A stretch of DNA of 64,000 bases, from the NCBI GenBank assembly GCA_019429205.1, contig JAHYIT010000011.1, positions 1 to 64,000 on the forward strand, given 5' to 3'. This document shows, piece after piece, positions 54,001-62,785 of the stretch (its first letter is position 1; every line of letters begins with the position of its first letter). The translations under genes were made by a program, and so were the position numbers. The notes beneath the pieces were generated by a model. The model was not told the DNA's origin. It made no database searches and was given only the letters and a program-made list of their open reading frames with translations. This stretch comes from Mariniphaga sp. GTDB lineage: Bacteria; Bacteroidota; Bacteroidia; Bacteroidales; Prolixibacteraceae.

Positions 54001-54284
54001 GTGGCAGCCGACTTGTGGCTCCGGGAACGAATCTGAGCAGCAACAATTGGTTGCCGGGTTTTTGCATCCCGAACAACACCCTTAACTATATAAGCCTCTG
54101 TATCGATCACCTGTTTCGTTTCAGCAACCATTGGCTCACCAACCCTTGTTGTATCGGTTTGACCATACACCATCGTACTGAAAGCCAAAATTCCGGGCAG
54201 AAAAACCGAACGCAGAAATTTTCGCAAGAAATGATTCCTCATTGTACTTTTTAATTTGATATCTCTGTTCATTTTCATTTTCAC
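51036..54284 (-). CDS. SusC-like TonB-dependent transporter of the FAS1 operon (distal)
   Basis: A 1082-residue TonB-dependent importer. Signal sequence is preceded by a basic stretch (MKMKMNRDIKLKSTMRNHFLR, cleaved near VYGQ). A carboxypeptidase-like domain (about 65-130, VKGVVRDAKTRQPIVAAQIRS) precedes the plug. The plug is unusual: the common ALQG(R/Q)..GV sequence is replaced by YLSVDNAIQYGMGADIRAMS, but MGASLFIRGLNSVN, PLFVVDGVIWNN and VTVIKDGTSIYGSKGSNGVIMI remain. The barrel ends in VGITMNL. The gene starts 12 bases after the stop of the FAS1 gene at 54297, so expression is coupled. The odd plug suggests a ligand class different from the other two SusC proteins. Confidence 0.95.
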   Translation of the reverse strand: MKMKMNRDIKLKSTMRNHFLRKFLRSVFLPGILAFSTMVYGQTDTTRVGEPMVAETKQVIDTEAYIVKGVVRDAKTRQPIVAAQIRSRSHKSAATTDKDGNFEIAVSSPGEILVVIAFYYNQREVPVRGRESLEIDLYSDVYRDFYKEIENVTGPVRSSYTVNSSKGLHKIGYPTYLSVDNAIQYGMGADIRAMSRSGNSGMGASLFIRGLNSVNMNAQPLFVVDGVIWNNHFDIQSVHDGFFTNPLNDIDMSDIESVTVIKDGTSIYGSKGSNGVIMIKTKRGVDLATKIVFNAFGGLTEKQTSLPMMNGDQFRIYTTDLLGTTGLTLMEIDEMPFLNDDPNAITYNTYHNNTNWDNEVYQQGLTQSYNIGVSGGDDKALYYFSLGYSGNRGIVKTTSLQRLNTRINSDFFLTPGITLGMNVGYTSIDRNLLDDGINFYTSPTFLAMIKAPFLTPYTYTPTGTLTQDFEDADMFEVGNPAAIIENALNTNKHYRLSVGFKPEFQLSPVLTLSTQFDYAIDKFKETYYSPMIGVADRELPGIGISENVFKSQQMRNISIFDETRLQFDKQIDKVHNLKAIAGIRYISNYFEADYGEGHNSGSDQKRNLLNQIIRSTSGINNRIKSISNYLLVDYSFDNRYFLSASTAVDASSRFGRETRGGFQLFDRSWAVFPSVNAAWLISSEEFMANVKSIDWLKLRVGYGYSGNDDIDPYAWSAYFQSSRYMDRANALIIANIGNTEIQWETTAKASLGIDAVLFNDRLAFSADIYSNKTKDLLFLKSLPEVAGNGYYWGNGGELLNKGFELSTDIKLFNLNGFKWELGASIGHYTNKIESLPDGDYITSIYGADILTSAGNPSGVFYGYKTLGVFTGEEAAAAANLRVIDDNGASHYFKAGDMHFDDLNNDGIIDDNDRQVIGNPNPDFFGSFNSKINFMNFTVDMLFTYSYGNDVYNALRSELESGSLVANQTTAMLNRWFYEGQETSQPRVAYMDPLGNSGFSDRWIEDGSYLRFKTLSLGYTVPVKSTMIEGLKVWVSANNLVNFTNYLGRDPEVSLKNNVLYQGIDAGLLPLSRTYFVGITMNL

Positions 54285-54296
54285 TGTTTTTTGAAC

Positions 54297-55835
54297 CTAT
54301 TCCAGAACAGGTTCCAAAATGATACAATCGATACGCATGGTTCGGCTAAAATCACCCGACTGTTCTTCCTGTGTTGTTACATCGCTGCTAACTTGCAGTT
54401 TAACAGCAACTCTGTCGTAATCCGGATCGACTATGTTGGCAAATTCAAAATCGAACTGACCAACAAACATTTTTGTAAGTGCTTCCGGATCAGTCACATT
54501 ATTCTCGGGTGTAAACCGGCTGATAAATGTACTGCCGGTCTCTCTTCTGATGTATGTTAGCTGAAACTTTGCCTTTGTTGGTGTGAGATTATTGGAATCC
54601 ACTATTTTGGCAGGTACGAACACACAGTATATGTTGTATTTCGCCGAAAGCGTATTTGGGATGGAAAATTCAACGCTCGGTTCAGTCGATGCAGGATCGA
54701 CTAAAATATAATAATTGTCGGAGGCCGTAAATTCTGTTCCATAACTGGACCTTATGAAAATATTGCTGCCTCTGTTGGTTCTGCCAATTGAGTTTTCTGC
54801 CTCAACCCTGATTTCCTTAAAAAATGAGGCAGTATCTGCAAAAGGCATTTTACTGGTAATATAAGCGAGACCATTACTGAGCGATTCATATTCAAGCCCT
54901 TTAAACATTTCACCGGGATTGTAGAACCTGTTTCCGTATGTCGATGTTAGCGAGTTGAGTTTTTCGGGTTCTCTGATCCTGCCGCGGTAAAGCATATCCT
55001 GAATAATGGTAAAGCGGGTCAAGTCTCTTTGGCGTTCAGAGCTGCCGGCATCCCTCGGAAAATTGAAATAACTTACGATCCTTGAATAGGATTCATCCCA
55101 GGCAGTATTATCCGGTATGATTGCAGTATAGCTGCTGTCTTCCACGTCAATGGTTCCAAGCTGGTCCAATACCGGATTCCAGATAACAAACGCACTGTCG
55201 TAAATTACCTGTCCGTCTTCATTAGCACCAATCTCGATACTGTTTTCCGCATCAAATACCCTTTTCGACTGACCGTAAATATATTCGCGCAACGAGTCCA
55301 CACCTTCAGTATGCCCAAGGTATTCCCAAAGATTGTACACGTAGGGTGCATAACCGTCAATTACATGGATTAACCCGTTTTTTGCAGGCTGATTCGCCCG
55401 GATAACATTATTCTCTCCAAAAATATATCCTGACTGGTCTTTGGTAAAACTAACATATTTGTTGTTCAGCATTCGAATGAATGAATCATCGATTCCTGAA
55501 GTTGTTATCCTGCTGCGGGTTATGTGGTTCTTCACTGTTTTAGCCACCAGTTCGGTGTTGGAAATATCGAAACCAGTCAGCGCATCGTTTGTTGGAGCCC
55601 AAACGGTATATGACTGCGAAGCGTTAAGAATATCTTCGAAACCTGCTATCTCCAGCATACTAACATAGGTACTCAGATCCGGTTGATCCTGTAGATACTC
55701 CATCACCGTTTTCCCGGGCAAATCGAATGAACTTTCATCATAATGATCGTCCCATTCCTTTGCACAACCAGTAGCCAGCAACATAAAAACCAGAGCCGGG
55801 AGGGAGACAAAGCCTGTAAAATGTTTATAATTCAT
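54297..55835 (-). CDS. Fasciclin (FAS1) lipoprotein of the SusCD operon
   Basis: A 512-residue lipoprotein (lipobox ATGC, Cys24; alternative start 12 bases upstream). FAS1 domain 1 (about 35-165) has KTVMEYLQDQPDLSTYVSML and EIAGFEDILNASQSYTVWAP, then TNDAL, and ends NGLIHVIDGYAP. A second, divergent FAS1 (about 170-330) includes SSYTAIIPDNTAWDESYSRI. The C-terminal part (about 340-512) is beta-rich without a known motif and may be a jelly-roll sugar-binding domain. No enzyme signature is seen. It lies directly upstream of the distal SusC gene (12 bases) and downstream of another FAS1 gene. Confidence 0.92.
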   Translation of the reverse strand: MNYKHFTGFVSLPALVFMLLATGCAKEWDDHYDESSFDLPGKTVMEYLQDQPDLSTYVSMLEIAGFEDILNASQSYTVWAPTNDALTGFDISNTELVAKTVKNHITRSRITTSGIDDSFIRMLNNKYVSFTKDQSGYIFGENNVIRANQPAKNGLIHVIDGYAPYVYNLWEYLGHTEGVDSLREYIYGQSKRVFDAENSIEIGANEDGQVIYDSAFVIWNPVLDQLGTIDVEDSSYTAIIPDNTAWDESYSRIVSYFNFPRDAGSSERQRDLTRFTIIQDMLYRGRIREPEKLNSLTSTYGNRFYNPGEMFKGLEYESLSNGLAYITSKMPFADTASFFKEIRVEAENSIGRTNRGSNIFIRSSYGTEFTASDNYYILVDPASTEPSVEFSIPNTLSAKYNIYCVFVPAKIVDSNNLTPTKAKFQLTYIRRETGSTFISRFTPENNVTDPEALTKMFVGQFDFEFANIVDPDYDRVAVKLQVSSDVTTQEEQSGDFSRTMRIDCIILEPVLE

Positions 55836-55921
55836 TTTCAATTGCATTTCATTCGTTAAAATTTCAAATCTCTGCGGTACTCATGGTACTCGTCCCGAAA
55901 ATACGGTCCTCATTTCAATTT

Positions 55922-57904
55922 TTAATAAATGTCTTCGTACTCCAATACCTCAAGAGGAACAAACTCCAGGTAGTCGAACATAAATTCACCCGATTTCACC
56001 GCTTTTACTGAAAAGGTGTGCGTACTGTATTCATTAAAAGTATAAATACCCAAAATCCGGCGGAGAACATCCTCGCTCATTCGTGCACTTGCTCCGCTGT
56101 ACCACCATTCTTCTATAACAGTATAACTGGCAGGGCCTTTCATGTAACCACGGTTACGCATCGCTTTATCGTTTTCGAAACCGTCCGGGTCTCGTGCATC
56201 TGTGCCCGGATATTCATACCCAATATCCGGGTCGTTGGCATACAGCCGCAGGTCAAGAGGAATCCCGGTTGGCACTCCGTCCCAGTACAATTGTGCCACA
56301 CCGCGTAAATGGGTTGGCTGGTAACCAAAACGCACTTCATAGGTTCCGGGAGGAATGGGCAGTGTTGTAATTTCAAAATCATACAACCCTAAAAGAAACA
56401 ATTCATCTCCCTGATAATCCATGAATCGGTCGTCGGCATTAAAGTAATGAACCTCTGTTGTTGCAGAGGCATTAATCCGGTCAACATATCCATTGGGAAG
56501 AAACCACCTTTCTGAAAATAATCCACCACCGATTAAAGAATTCCCTATACGGATATTATTATTGACCAATTCGGGGAAAAAACTGGCAACATCCATTCTC
56601 AGGCGTTTGGTAGAAAGCATGCGTTCCACATTAGCGTCATAAACCAGTATATTGTCAATTTCGTGGTAAACCCCGTTCAACGCATCATTATCGAAATTAT
56701 CAGTCAGACGAATCGCTGGGCCTGATTCTGAAATCATATTAAAAATATTGTATTCATTGGTAGTCCGAAGCGTACGAACTTCCAGCAAAGTATTCGGGCA
56801 CAAGGTTTCTATGTACTCGAACATATCCACCACTTTTACAGAGTGGGTTTCGCCTGTTGATGCGTAATTCATCCCTGTATTGTCATATTTCTCGATAAAC
56901 AGCCTCATTGGGAGTTTTTTGTTTATCAGGTGATAAGCCACAAACCGGTTCAGGCTGTTCTTTCTGTTTGTCACATCGGTAATCGATGCATCTCCGGGAT
57001 ACATCGTATCATATACGTTTTTCGCATAGGCTTTCAGGTCGTCCAGATTATGGATGTCGTTTTTCGCATAAGTCGCATTACTCTCCATCAAAGCGGTAAA
57101 ACCATACTTTCTTTCCCGTGGAACGCGTACTCTTGCGTAGTTATAAATCGTATTTGCGTTTTCCATCGCCACATATTCCGGATCAGGCACATAACTCTCG
57201 TCTTTAATCAGACTGATTTCCTGATCGAGGCCGGTTGCCACCAGTGCTTCAAAAAAGAGTGAAAAATTTTCATCCCGGGAAATGGCTTCGACCAATGTAT
57301 TGTCGGTAGGAGATAAAACCTCATTAATTGAATGAATAACACCATTATGAACTTCAATATCCCTTTCTGTAATTTCCGAATGCGTATTTATGGTGTAAAC
57401 AAGACCTGATTCATCAGAAGAAATTCCAACATCTACATATCGGCCACTCATGGTTTGTTTTGTTAAAAAGCCTTCCACAAAATCATCAGTGGTTATAACA
57501 AAATTCTTGATGATATGATCAAAAGCAATTTTCTGAAGTGCATCAACTGAAAAATCACCCAAATTGTTTTTTCCTTCGCTTTGGTAAAACCGGATCATAG
57601 CCTCATTATCAGGCAGAAAACAGGTATAATCGCCGTATGCGTTAAGCAGTCCCATTACTCCTGTTGTGTCCAGGATATGTGTGAATTCAGAGTAAGATTC
57701 AGGACGATTTTTAATATACTGTCCGACAGTTTCTCCGGTGAAAGTATAGTAATTTTCGCCGATATCATCGCTGTTGCAGGCAGGCCACAGGAATATTATT
57801 GCCATAAACACGCTAGTTAACAGAAATGCTCTTTTAAATCGCACTTTTGCAACCATGCTGGTGAAGACTGAAAAATTTATTTTATGAACTTTCATGCTAA
57901 TCAT
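55922..57904 (-). CDS. Fasciclin (FAS1) lipoprotein with C-terminal beta domain
   Basis: A 660-residue lipoprotein (lipobox WPAC, Cys43; a start at Met17 would give a shorter signal). FAS1 domain 1 (about 55-205) has TVGQYIKNRPESYSEFTHIL and DTTGVMGLLNAYGDYTCFLP, then DNEAM, and ends NGVIHSINEVLSP; FAS1 domain 2 (about 210-420) begins NTLVEAISRDENFSLFFEAL and ends GVYHEIDNILVYD. The last 230 residues form a beta-rich module with PIPPGTYEVRFGYQPTHLRG, VAQLYWDGVPTGIPLDLR and HTFSVKAVKSGEFMFDYLEF, which reads like a carbohydrate-binding sandwich. It starts 8 bases after the SusD stop, so it belongs to the same transcript. Confidence 0.92.
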   Translation of the reverse strand: MISMKVHKINFSVFTSMVAKVRFKRAFLLTSVFMAIIFLWPACNSDDIGENYYTFTGETVGQYIKNRPESYSEFTHILDTTGVMGLLNAYGDYTCFLPDNEAMIRFYQSEGKNNLGDFSVDALQKIAFDHIIKNFVITTDDFVEGFLTKQTMSGRYVDVGISSDESGLVYTINTHSEITERDIEVHNGVIHSINEVLSPTDNTLVEAISRDENFSLFFEALVATGLDQEISLIKDESYVPDPEYVAMENANTIYNYARVRVPRERKYGFTALMESNATYAKNDIHNLDDLKAYAKNVYDTMYPGDASITDVTNRKNSLNRFVAYHLINKKLPMRLFIEKYDNTGMNYASTGETHSVKVVDMFEYIETLCPNTLLEVRTLRTTNEYNIFNMISESGPAIRLTDNFDNDALNGVYHEIDNILVYDANVERMLSTKRLRMDVASFFPELVNNNIRIGNSLIGGGLFSERWFLPNGYVDRINASATTEVHYFNADDRFMDYQGDELFLLGLYDFEITTLPIPPGTYEVRFGYQPTHLRGVAQLYWDGVPTGIPLDLRLYANDPDIGYEYPGTDARDPDGFENDKAMRNRGYMKGPASYTVIEEWWYSGASARMSEDVLRRILGIYTFNEYSTHTFSVKAVKSGEFMFDYLEFVPLEVLEYEDIY

Positions 57905-57912
57905 TTTTACTG

Positions 57913-59472
57913 TTAATTTTTCCCTTCTCCGGTAACCTTATAAAATTCATTCTGCACCAGCGCACTGTTCGCTTTTAATTCATCCGTATGTACAGGCAAG
58001 TACAAGGCATCCATAACCGACATTTTTGTTGACTGAAGGGAAGTTCCTCCAGAGAATTTTTTTGTTACATAGCTAAGCAGTGGTGCCGGCGAATTAACGC
58101 GACGCGCCATACGCATCAGGTCAAACCAGCGCTTCCCTTCGAACATCAGTTCACGCTGGCGTTCTCTCATATAAAGTTCATCGAGTCTGAGTTTTGTCGT
58201 GTAATTTTCGGCCATCAAACCTTTTTCATCCTCATCTGTATTTGATCTCATATAGATGGTGTTAATCAGTTCAACAGCTTCTGCAATGTTGGTATCGAGT
58301 TGAATCATCGCTTCGGCTTTCATGAGGTAAATTTCTGAAAGACGGTAAACAATCCAGTTGGCTGTTACATTTCGATAAAAATAAGAGCTGACCTCAGTGG
58401 TGGGGTCTTCTCTGCGGCTGGCACCGGCATATTTAAACACATAATATTTGTCACCACCGGGTTCCTGTCGCAGAAAATCCTTTTCGCGCAGGTCTTTATT
58501 GCTCTCTTTGCTGTTTCCAACAATATAATTGAACGGACTAAACCTCCCGGTAACCAAAACGCCCGGGAAACTCCACTGCCCGGCCGTATTGCCAATGTCT
58601 CCAAAGTAGTCTCGTACCACCCAGTTAAACATCTGATCATCGTCGAATTGCAACTCAAAAATACTTTCTTTCGAATTTCCCTGATAAAAAACCCTGGGAA
58701 TTACATTTTTACCTGTTTCGAGTTCCAAATCAGAATCGTTTAAAATCTGATCGCACATTTCAATACATTTATCATATTTCTCTCTCCAGAGGTAAATATC
58801 AGCCAGAAGTGCTCTTACTGCATTTGTAGTGACTCTTCCTTTGGTGTATGCGATAGTTTCATATTTATCACGTGAATATCTTAAAGCCGTTTGCAGGTCA
58901 CTTTCCAGGTTGTCAAGGATAAAATCTTCAGACGATTGGGGGATATGATAATCCTGGGCATCGTCGATACTTGGTTCATTAACCCACGGAACTTCCCCGA
59001 ATGTTCGCACCAGGTAAAAATACATAAGTGCACGGATGGTAAGTACCTCGGCCTCCATTGCACGGAGTTTTGACTCGGTAAAGTTGGCGTCTGCATCGAC
59101 AACTCCCGGTGCATAATGCAAAAAATTATTACAGTTGTTTATAACGGCATAAAACGATCCCCAATGGCAAAATCCGTTATCAGCAGAAATATCCACATTC
59201 AGCATTTTATACATATCCGCAGGCATATTTCTCCCAAAAGTTACATTGTCCGATCTCAGTTCCCCCCAAACCAACATCCTGCTCATCACACCAACTTCTG
59301 TAACCGAGCGGTAACATGCAGCAAGAACCTGTGTTACCTGGCTTTCGTTCTGCCAGTAATCATCCAGTACAACCTCACTCTCGGGCCTTATGTCGAGCCA
59401 GTCCTTACAACCCGACGATACCATTATGAGACTTACAATTGATAATATGGAAATTAATTTTTTCATCTTCAT
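57913..59472 (-). CDS. SusD/RagB-type lipoprotein of the FAS1 operon (proximal)
   Basis: A 519-residue lipoprotein (lipobox SSGC, Cys22, then KDWLDIRPESEVVLDDYW as in typical SusD proteins). SusD marks: NESQVTQVLAACYRSVTEVG, LVWGELRSDNVTFG, YAVINNCNNFLHYAPGV, MEAEVLTIRALMYFYLVRTF, GEVPWV, and IYLMKAEAMIQL, ELYMRERQRELMFEGKRWFD. Length is normal. Gaps are 6 bases to the upstream SusC and 8 bases to the downstream FAS1 gene. All signs point to a surface glycan- or peptide-binding partner of the SusC protein; ligand unknown. Confidence 0.97.
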   Translation of the reverse strand: MKMKKLISILSIVSLIMVSSGCKDWLDIRPESEVVLDDYWQNESQVTQVLAACYRSVTEVGVMSRMLVWGELRSDNVTFGRNMPADMYKMLNVDISADNGFCHWGSFYAVINNCNNFLHYAPGVVDADANFTESKLRAMEAEVLTIRALMYFYLVRTFGEVPWVNEPSIDDAQDYHIPQSSEDFILDNLESDLQTALRYSRDKYETIAYTKGRVTTNAVRALLADIYLWREKYDKCIEMCDQILNDSDLELETGKNVIPRVFYQGNSKESIFELQFDDDQMFNWVVRDYFGDIGNTAGQWSFPGVLVTGRFSPFNYIVGNSKESNKDLREKDFLRQEPGGDKYYVFKYAGASRREDPTTEVSSYFYRNVTANWIVYRLSEIYLMKAEAMIQLDTNIAEAVELINTIYMRSNTDEDEKGLMAENYTTKLRLDELYMRERQRELMFEGKRWFDLMRMARRVNSPAPLLSYVTKKFSGGTSLQSTKMSVMDALYLPVHTDELKANSALVQNEFYKVTGEGKN

Positions 59473-59478
59473 CTTCCT

Positions 59479-62400
59479 TTAAAATGTTACTGAAACTCCA
59501 AAAGTTGCATCTTTCGATCGTGGTGTCGGGGAGTTGTCCGTACTCACACCAAGCCTTCCGTATCCTACCTCCGGATCCACACCCGTATAATTTGTTAAAA
59601 CCCACAAGTTGTTGATAGTGAGATAAAAATTTACCTGATGTACTTTGTATTTATCCAATTTAGCTTTTGGAATTGAATAGTTAAATGTTAGGTACTTCAT
59701 TCGCAAAAACGAGCCGTCCTCCACATAACGATCACTGCCCAGCCAGTTGTATCCATAATTATACAGTGCGCGCGGCATTTCGGTTACATCCCCGTCTTTC
59801 CTCCAGCGCCAGTTCACCGAAACACTCTGGTTGTCCAGGAAATACATGCTTTCAGCATTCATTCGGGCCATGTTAACAATCTTGTTCCCGTAGCGGAAAT
59901 TGAAAAATGCCGTTACTGAGAGGTTTTTATATCGGATGGTTGAGCCAAAACCTCCGTTTACCTTAGGATTCGAGTTTCCCAGATAAACAATGTCCAGTTC
60001 ATCAATCGAACCATCGTGATTGATGTCCTCATAAATCGCATCGCCGCCTCTGAACTGATAAGCGTTGCTTCTGCCATAGGCAAAATACATGGGCAGCGGA
60101 TTACCCTCTTCATCGGTAAAAACGTTTCCGTTTTCATCCCGGGCTACCGGAGCATTTTCCTGCACACCTTCAGCGTATTCGTTGTACTGATAAACGCCCT
60201 TGTAGCGGAATCCGTAAATCGACCCATAAGAGTTACCTTCCTGAATTCGCGACAAATAGGTTCCGTTAGTAAAGTCATAGTCAGCATTATAGTTGGCCAG
60301 TATATCGTCTCTCAACTCAACGATTGTGTTTACAAAATTCGACAGGTTGAAGTTAAAATCAACTGAAAAGTCTTTCCTGCGGATTGCCTGACTGGAATAG
60401 AAGTTCAATTCCCAACCATTGTTGTCCATAGTTCCCACATTCTGCACAGGAACGTCGTAGAAACCTGACGAACTCGGGACCTGTAAATTTTCGAACAATA
60501 AATCTTCTGTACGTTTATTATAAAAGTTGACATCAAAAATTAAACGGTCGTCAAAAAATCCAAAGTCAAAACCAAAGTTGAACGAAGTTGATTTTTCCCA
60601 CCTCAGGTCAGCCAGACGAAGTGTGGTGGGACGGGTTGCCGGCATATCAATATAACTCCCGTAAGGCGAGTAACGGCTGAAATGCAGGTATTCTGCTTTA
60701 GGCTGGTTACCGGTGATTCCCCAACTGGGCCGAATTGCCAACATGCTTAGCCATTTACGGGTAGAATGCATAAATTGTTCATCCGTAATAATCCATTTGG
60801 CAGAAATGCCCGGGAAGTTGCCGTATTTGTATTTTTCACCGAATTTTGTACTTCCATCCCTGCGGAAGGTTGCCCCAAGAATATATCTGTCTTTGAAAAC
60901 ATAATGCCCTCTGAATGTTATCGCATTGGATCGAAAAGCAAACCGGCTGGAGGAAATGCCGGTCGAATATCCGTAAGCTGAAGCGTCAACAATATCTCCT
61001 GAAGGAAGATTGGCAACACCCATACCCTGTGAAGTACTGTTTCCTGTAATGAACTGGAATGAACCCTGAACCAATACGGAGTGATCGGGATTGAATATTT
61101 GCGGCTGCCATGAAACTTTGTTTTCAGCCAAAACGGTTACACTTTCCGAGTCGAAACTTTCAGCCAGGTTGATCGCTCCATCGTTCCAGGGAGCGTTGGA
61201 AACTTCGGCAGGCAGGAACCTGCTTACTTTATCGTTGTTTACATCGAACGAAACATCCAGGTTGTACCTAAGTGTCTGTATCTCCGGATCAAACAGGTCG
61301 TACTGCAACCTGAATATCGGACGAATCCGGTAGTTTGTCAGGTTGTTGGTAGCCAGTTTGGCCAGTGCAACCGGGTTTCGCAGATCACGCTGAGAGCTGT
61401 GGAGACTGGATGAACGCGAAATATTATAATAAACATCCGTTTTATTGCCTTTGGAATCCTGCTGGTAAACACTAACATTGGGCATTTTCCGATAAGCAAC
61501 ACCCAAAATACTTCGGTACGTACCATCATCTGTCCAGTTTCTATCGTTATCAGTGTAAAAGAAGGTTATTTCAGAAATAAACTTGATTCGTTCAGAAACA
61601 GAATAATCGAGGTATGCCGTTGAGGTAATTCTGTCCATTTTCTGCCCGATGACAGTTCCTGTTTGAGTCAGGAATCCGCTGGAAACCCTGTACCTTGCCC
61701 GCTCACCACCTCCCGAAACATTTAAGTAGTGGTCGTTTTTGAACCCGATTTGGGTCACTTCATTTACCCAGTCGGTGTTGTTGTTAAAATTCTCGTATTC
61801 TGAAAATGTTGGATCGTACAGGAATTCGCGGACATTCGCTGCGTTTTCGTCCTGCTGCGGATTAAAGTAGGCCTGTTTGATCATCATTGTGTAATCATCG
61901 CCGTTCAGCATATTCAGGCCTCTTGGTTGCTTTGCAGCAGTAAAACGATAGGAATACTGAACCCGGGTTGGTCCCTGGGCACCTTTTTTGGTTTTAATTA
62001 CCAAAACACCGTTAGCTCCTTTCGATCCCCACACGGCAGTTGAAGCTGCATCTTTTAATACCGTAATTTCTTCAATATCATCGGGATTGATGCTTAACAT
62101 ATTTGCATATTGTTCCTGGTTTGCCGCAGCAAAATCAAATGACGGATCAATATTAATTTCGTATGGAATGCCGTTTACCACTATTAAAGGTTGTGTATTT
62201 GCATTAATCGAAGAAGTTCCCCTGATTCTCATTGTTGCTCCGGAACCCAGGTCACCGGAGTTGGCTACAATGTCGAGGCCTGCAATGCGACCCTGCATCG
62301 CTTCATCAATTGAAGTTACCTGTATGCCTTCAAATTCTTTTGAACTAAGGGTTTGAACTGCAGTTGATATTTCCCGTTGCGGAATTTCAAAACTCCCGTC

Positions 62401-62772
62401 AGATATTTTCTTTTCTGCAGTTATTACAACATCTTGTATCATTTGTAAATCTTCCTCCATTGAAACATCGATCACTGTTTGGTCTCCGATTTTCCGGCCC
62501 TGAGTTATAAATCCTATAAAGCTGAAAACGATGTTGTTTTCGGGGTTCTTTATTTTTAGCACATACTGCCCGTTTATATCGGTAACAGTTGCACTTATAA
62601 TTCTTTTCATTTCGTCAGCTTCAATAATATTGGCTCCTACAAGGGTTTCGCCATCGGTTGCCGATCGAACCGTTCCCCTCACCACTCGTTCAGTTCCGGG
62701 ATTCTGCCCGAAGGAAAAAAAAGGTATGAGTAGATAAATAAACAGAATTGTACCAACAATCTTAAATTTCAT
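59479..62772 (-). CDS. SusC-like TonB-dependent transporter of the FAS1 operon (proximal)
   Basis: A 1097-residue TonB-dependent importer. Start at 62772 gives signal peptide MKFKIVGTILFIYLLIPFF, then SFGQ; in-frame ATGs at 62784 and 62793 are possible, the latter overlapping the upstream stop. Carboxypeptidase-like domain (VVRGTVRSATDGETLVGANI, about 32-110), then plug with SIDEAMQGRIAGLDIV, ATMRIRGTSSIN, PLIVVNGIPYE (Asn where most SusC have Asp) and EEITVLKDAASTAVWGSKGA, NGVLVIK. The barrel ends in ATFGVSVTF. There is no STN domain. It starts 13 bases after the FAS1 gene at the right edge and ends 6 bases before its SusD partner. Confidence 0.97.
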   Translation of the reverse strand: MKFKIVGTILFIYLLIPFFSFGQNPGTERVVRGTVRSATDGETLVGANIIEADEMKRIISATVTDINGQYVLKIKNPENNIVFSFIGFITQGRKIGDQTVIDVSMEEDLQMIQDVVITAEKKISDGSFEIPQREISTAVQTLSSKEFEGIQVTSIDEAMQGRIAGLDIVANSGDLGSGATMRIRGTSSINANTQPLIVVNGIPYEINIDPSFDFAAANQEQYANMLSINPDDIEEITVLKDAASTAVWGSKGANGVLVIKTKKGAQGPTRVQYSYRFTAAKQPRGLNMLNGDDYTMMIKQAYFNPQQDENAANVREFLYDPTFSEYENFNNNTDWVNEVTQIGFKNDHYLNVSGGGERARYRVSSGFLTQTGTVIGQKMDRITSTAYLDYSVSERIKFISEITFFYTDNDRNWTDDGTYRSILGVAYRKMPNVSVYQQDSKGNKTDVYYNISRSSSLHSSQRDLRNPVALAKLATNNLTNYRIRPIFRLQYDLFDPEIQTLRYNLDVSFDVNNDKVSRFLPAEVSNAPWNDGAINLAESFDSESVTVLAENKVSWQPQIFNPDHSVLVQGSFQFITGNSTSQGMGVANLPSGDIVDASAYGYSTGISSSRFAFRSNAITFRGHYVFKDRYILGATFRRDGSTKFGEKYKYGNFPGISAKWIITDEQFMHSTRKWLSMLAIRPSWGITGNQPKAEYLHFSRYSPYGSYIDMPATRPTTLRLADLRWEKSTSFNFGFDFGFFDDRLIFDVNFYNKRTEDLLFENLQVPSSSGFYDVPVQNVGTMDNNGWELNFYSSQAIRRKDFSVDFNFNLSNFVNTIVELRDDILANYNADYDFTNGTYLSRIQEGNSYGSIYGFRYKGVYQYNEYAEGVQENAPVARDENGNVFTDEEGNPLPMYFAYGRSNAYQFRGGDAIYEDINHDGSIDELDIVYLGNSNPKVNGGFGSTIRYKNLSVTAFFNFRYGNKIVNMARMNAESMYFLDNQSVSVNWRWRKDGDVTEMPRALYNYGYNWLGSDRYVEDGSFLRMKYLTFNYSIPKAKLDKYKVHQVNFYLTINNLWVLTNYTGVDPEVGYGRLGVSTDNSPTPRSKDATFGVSVTF

Positions 62773-62785
62773 ATCTGTTGTCATT

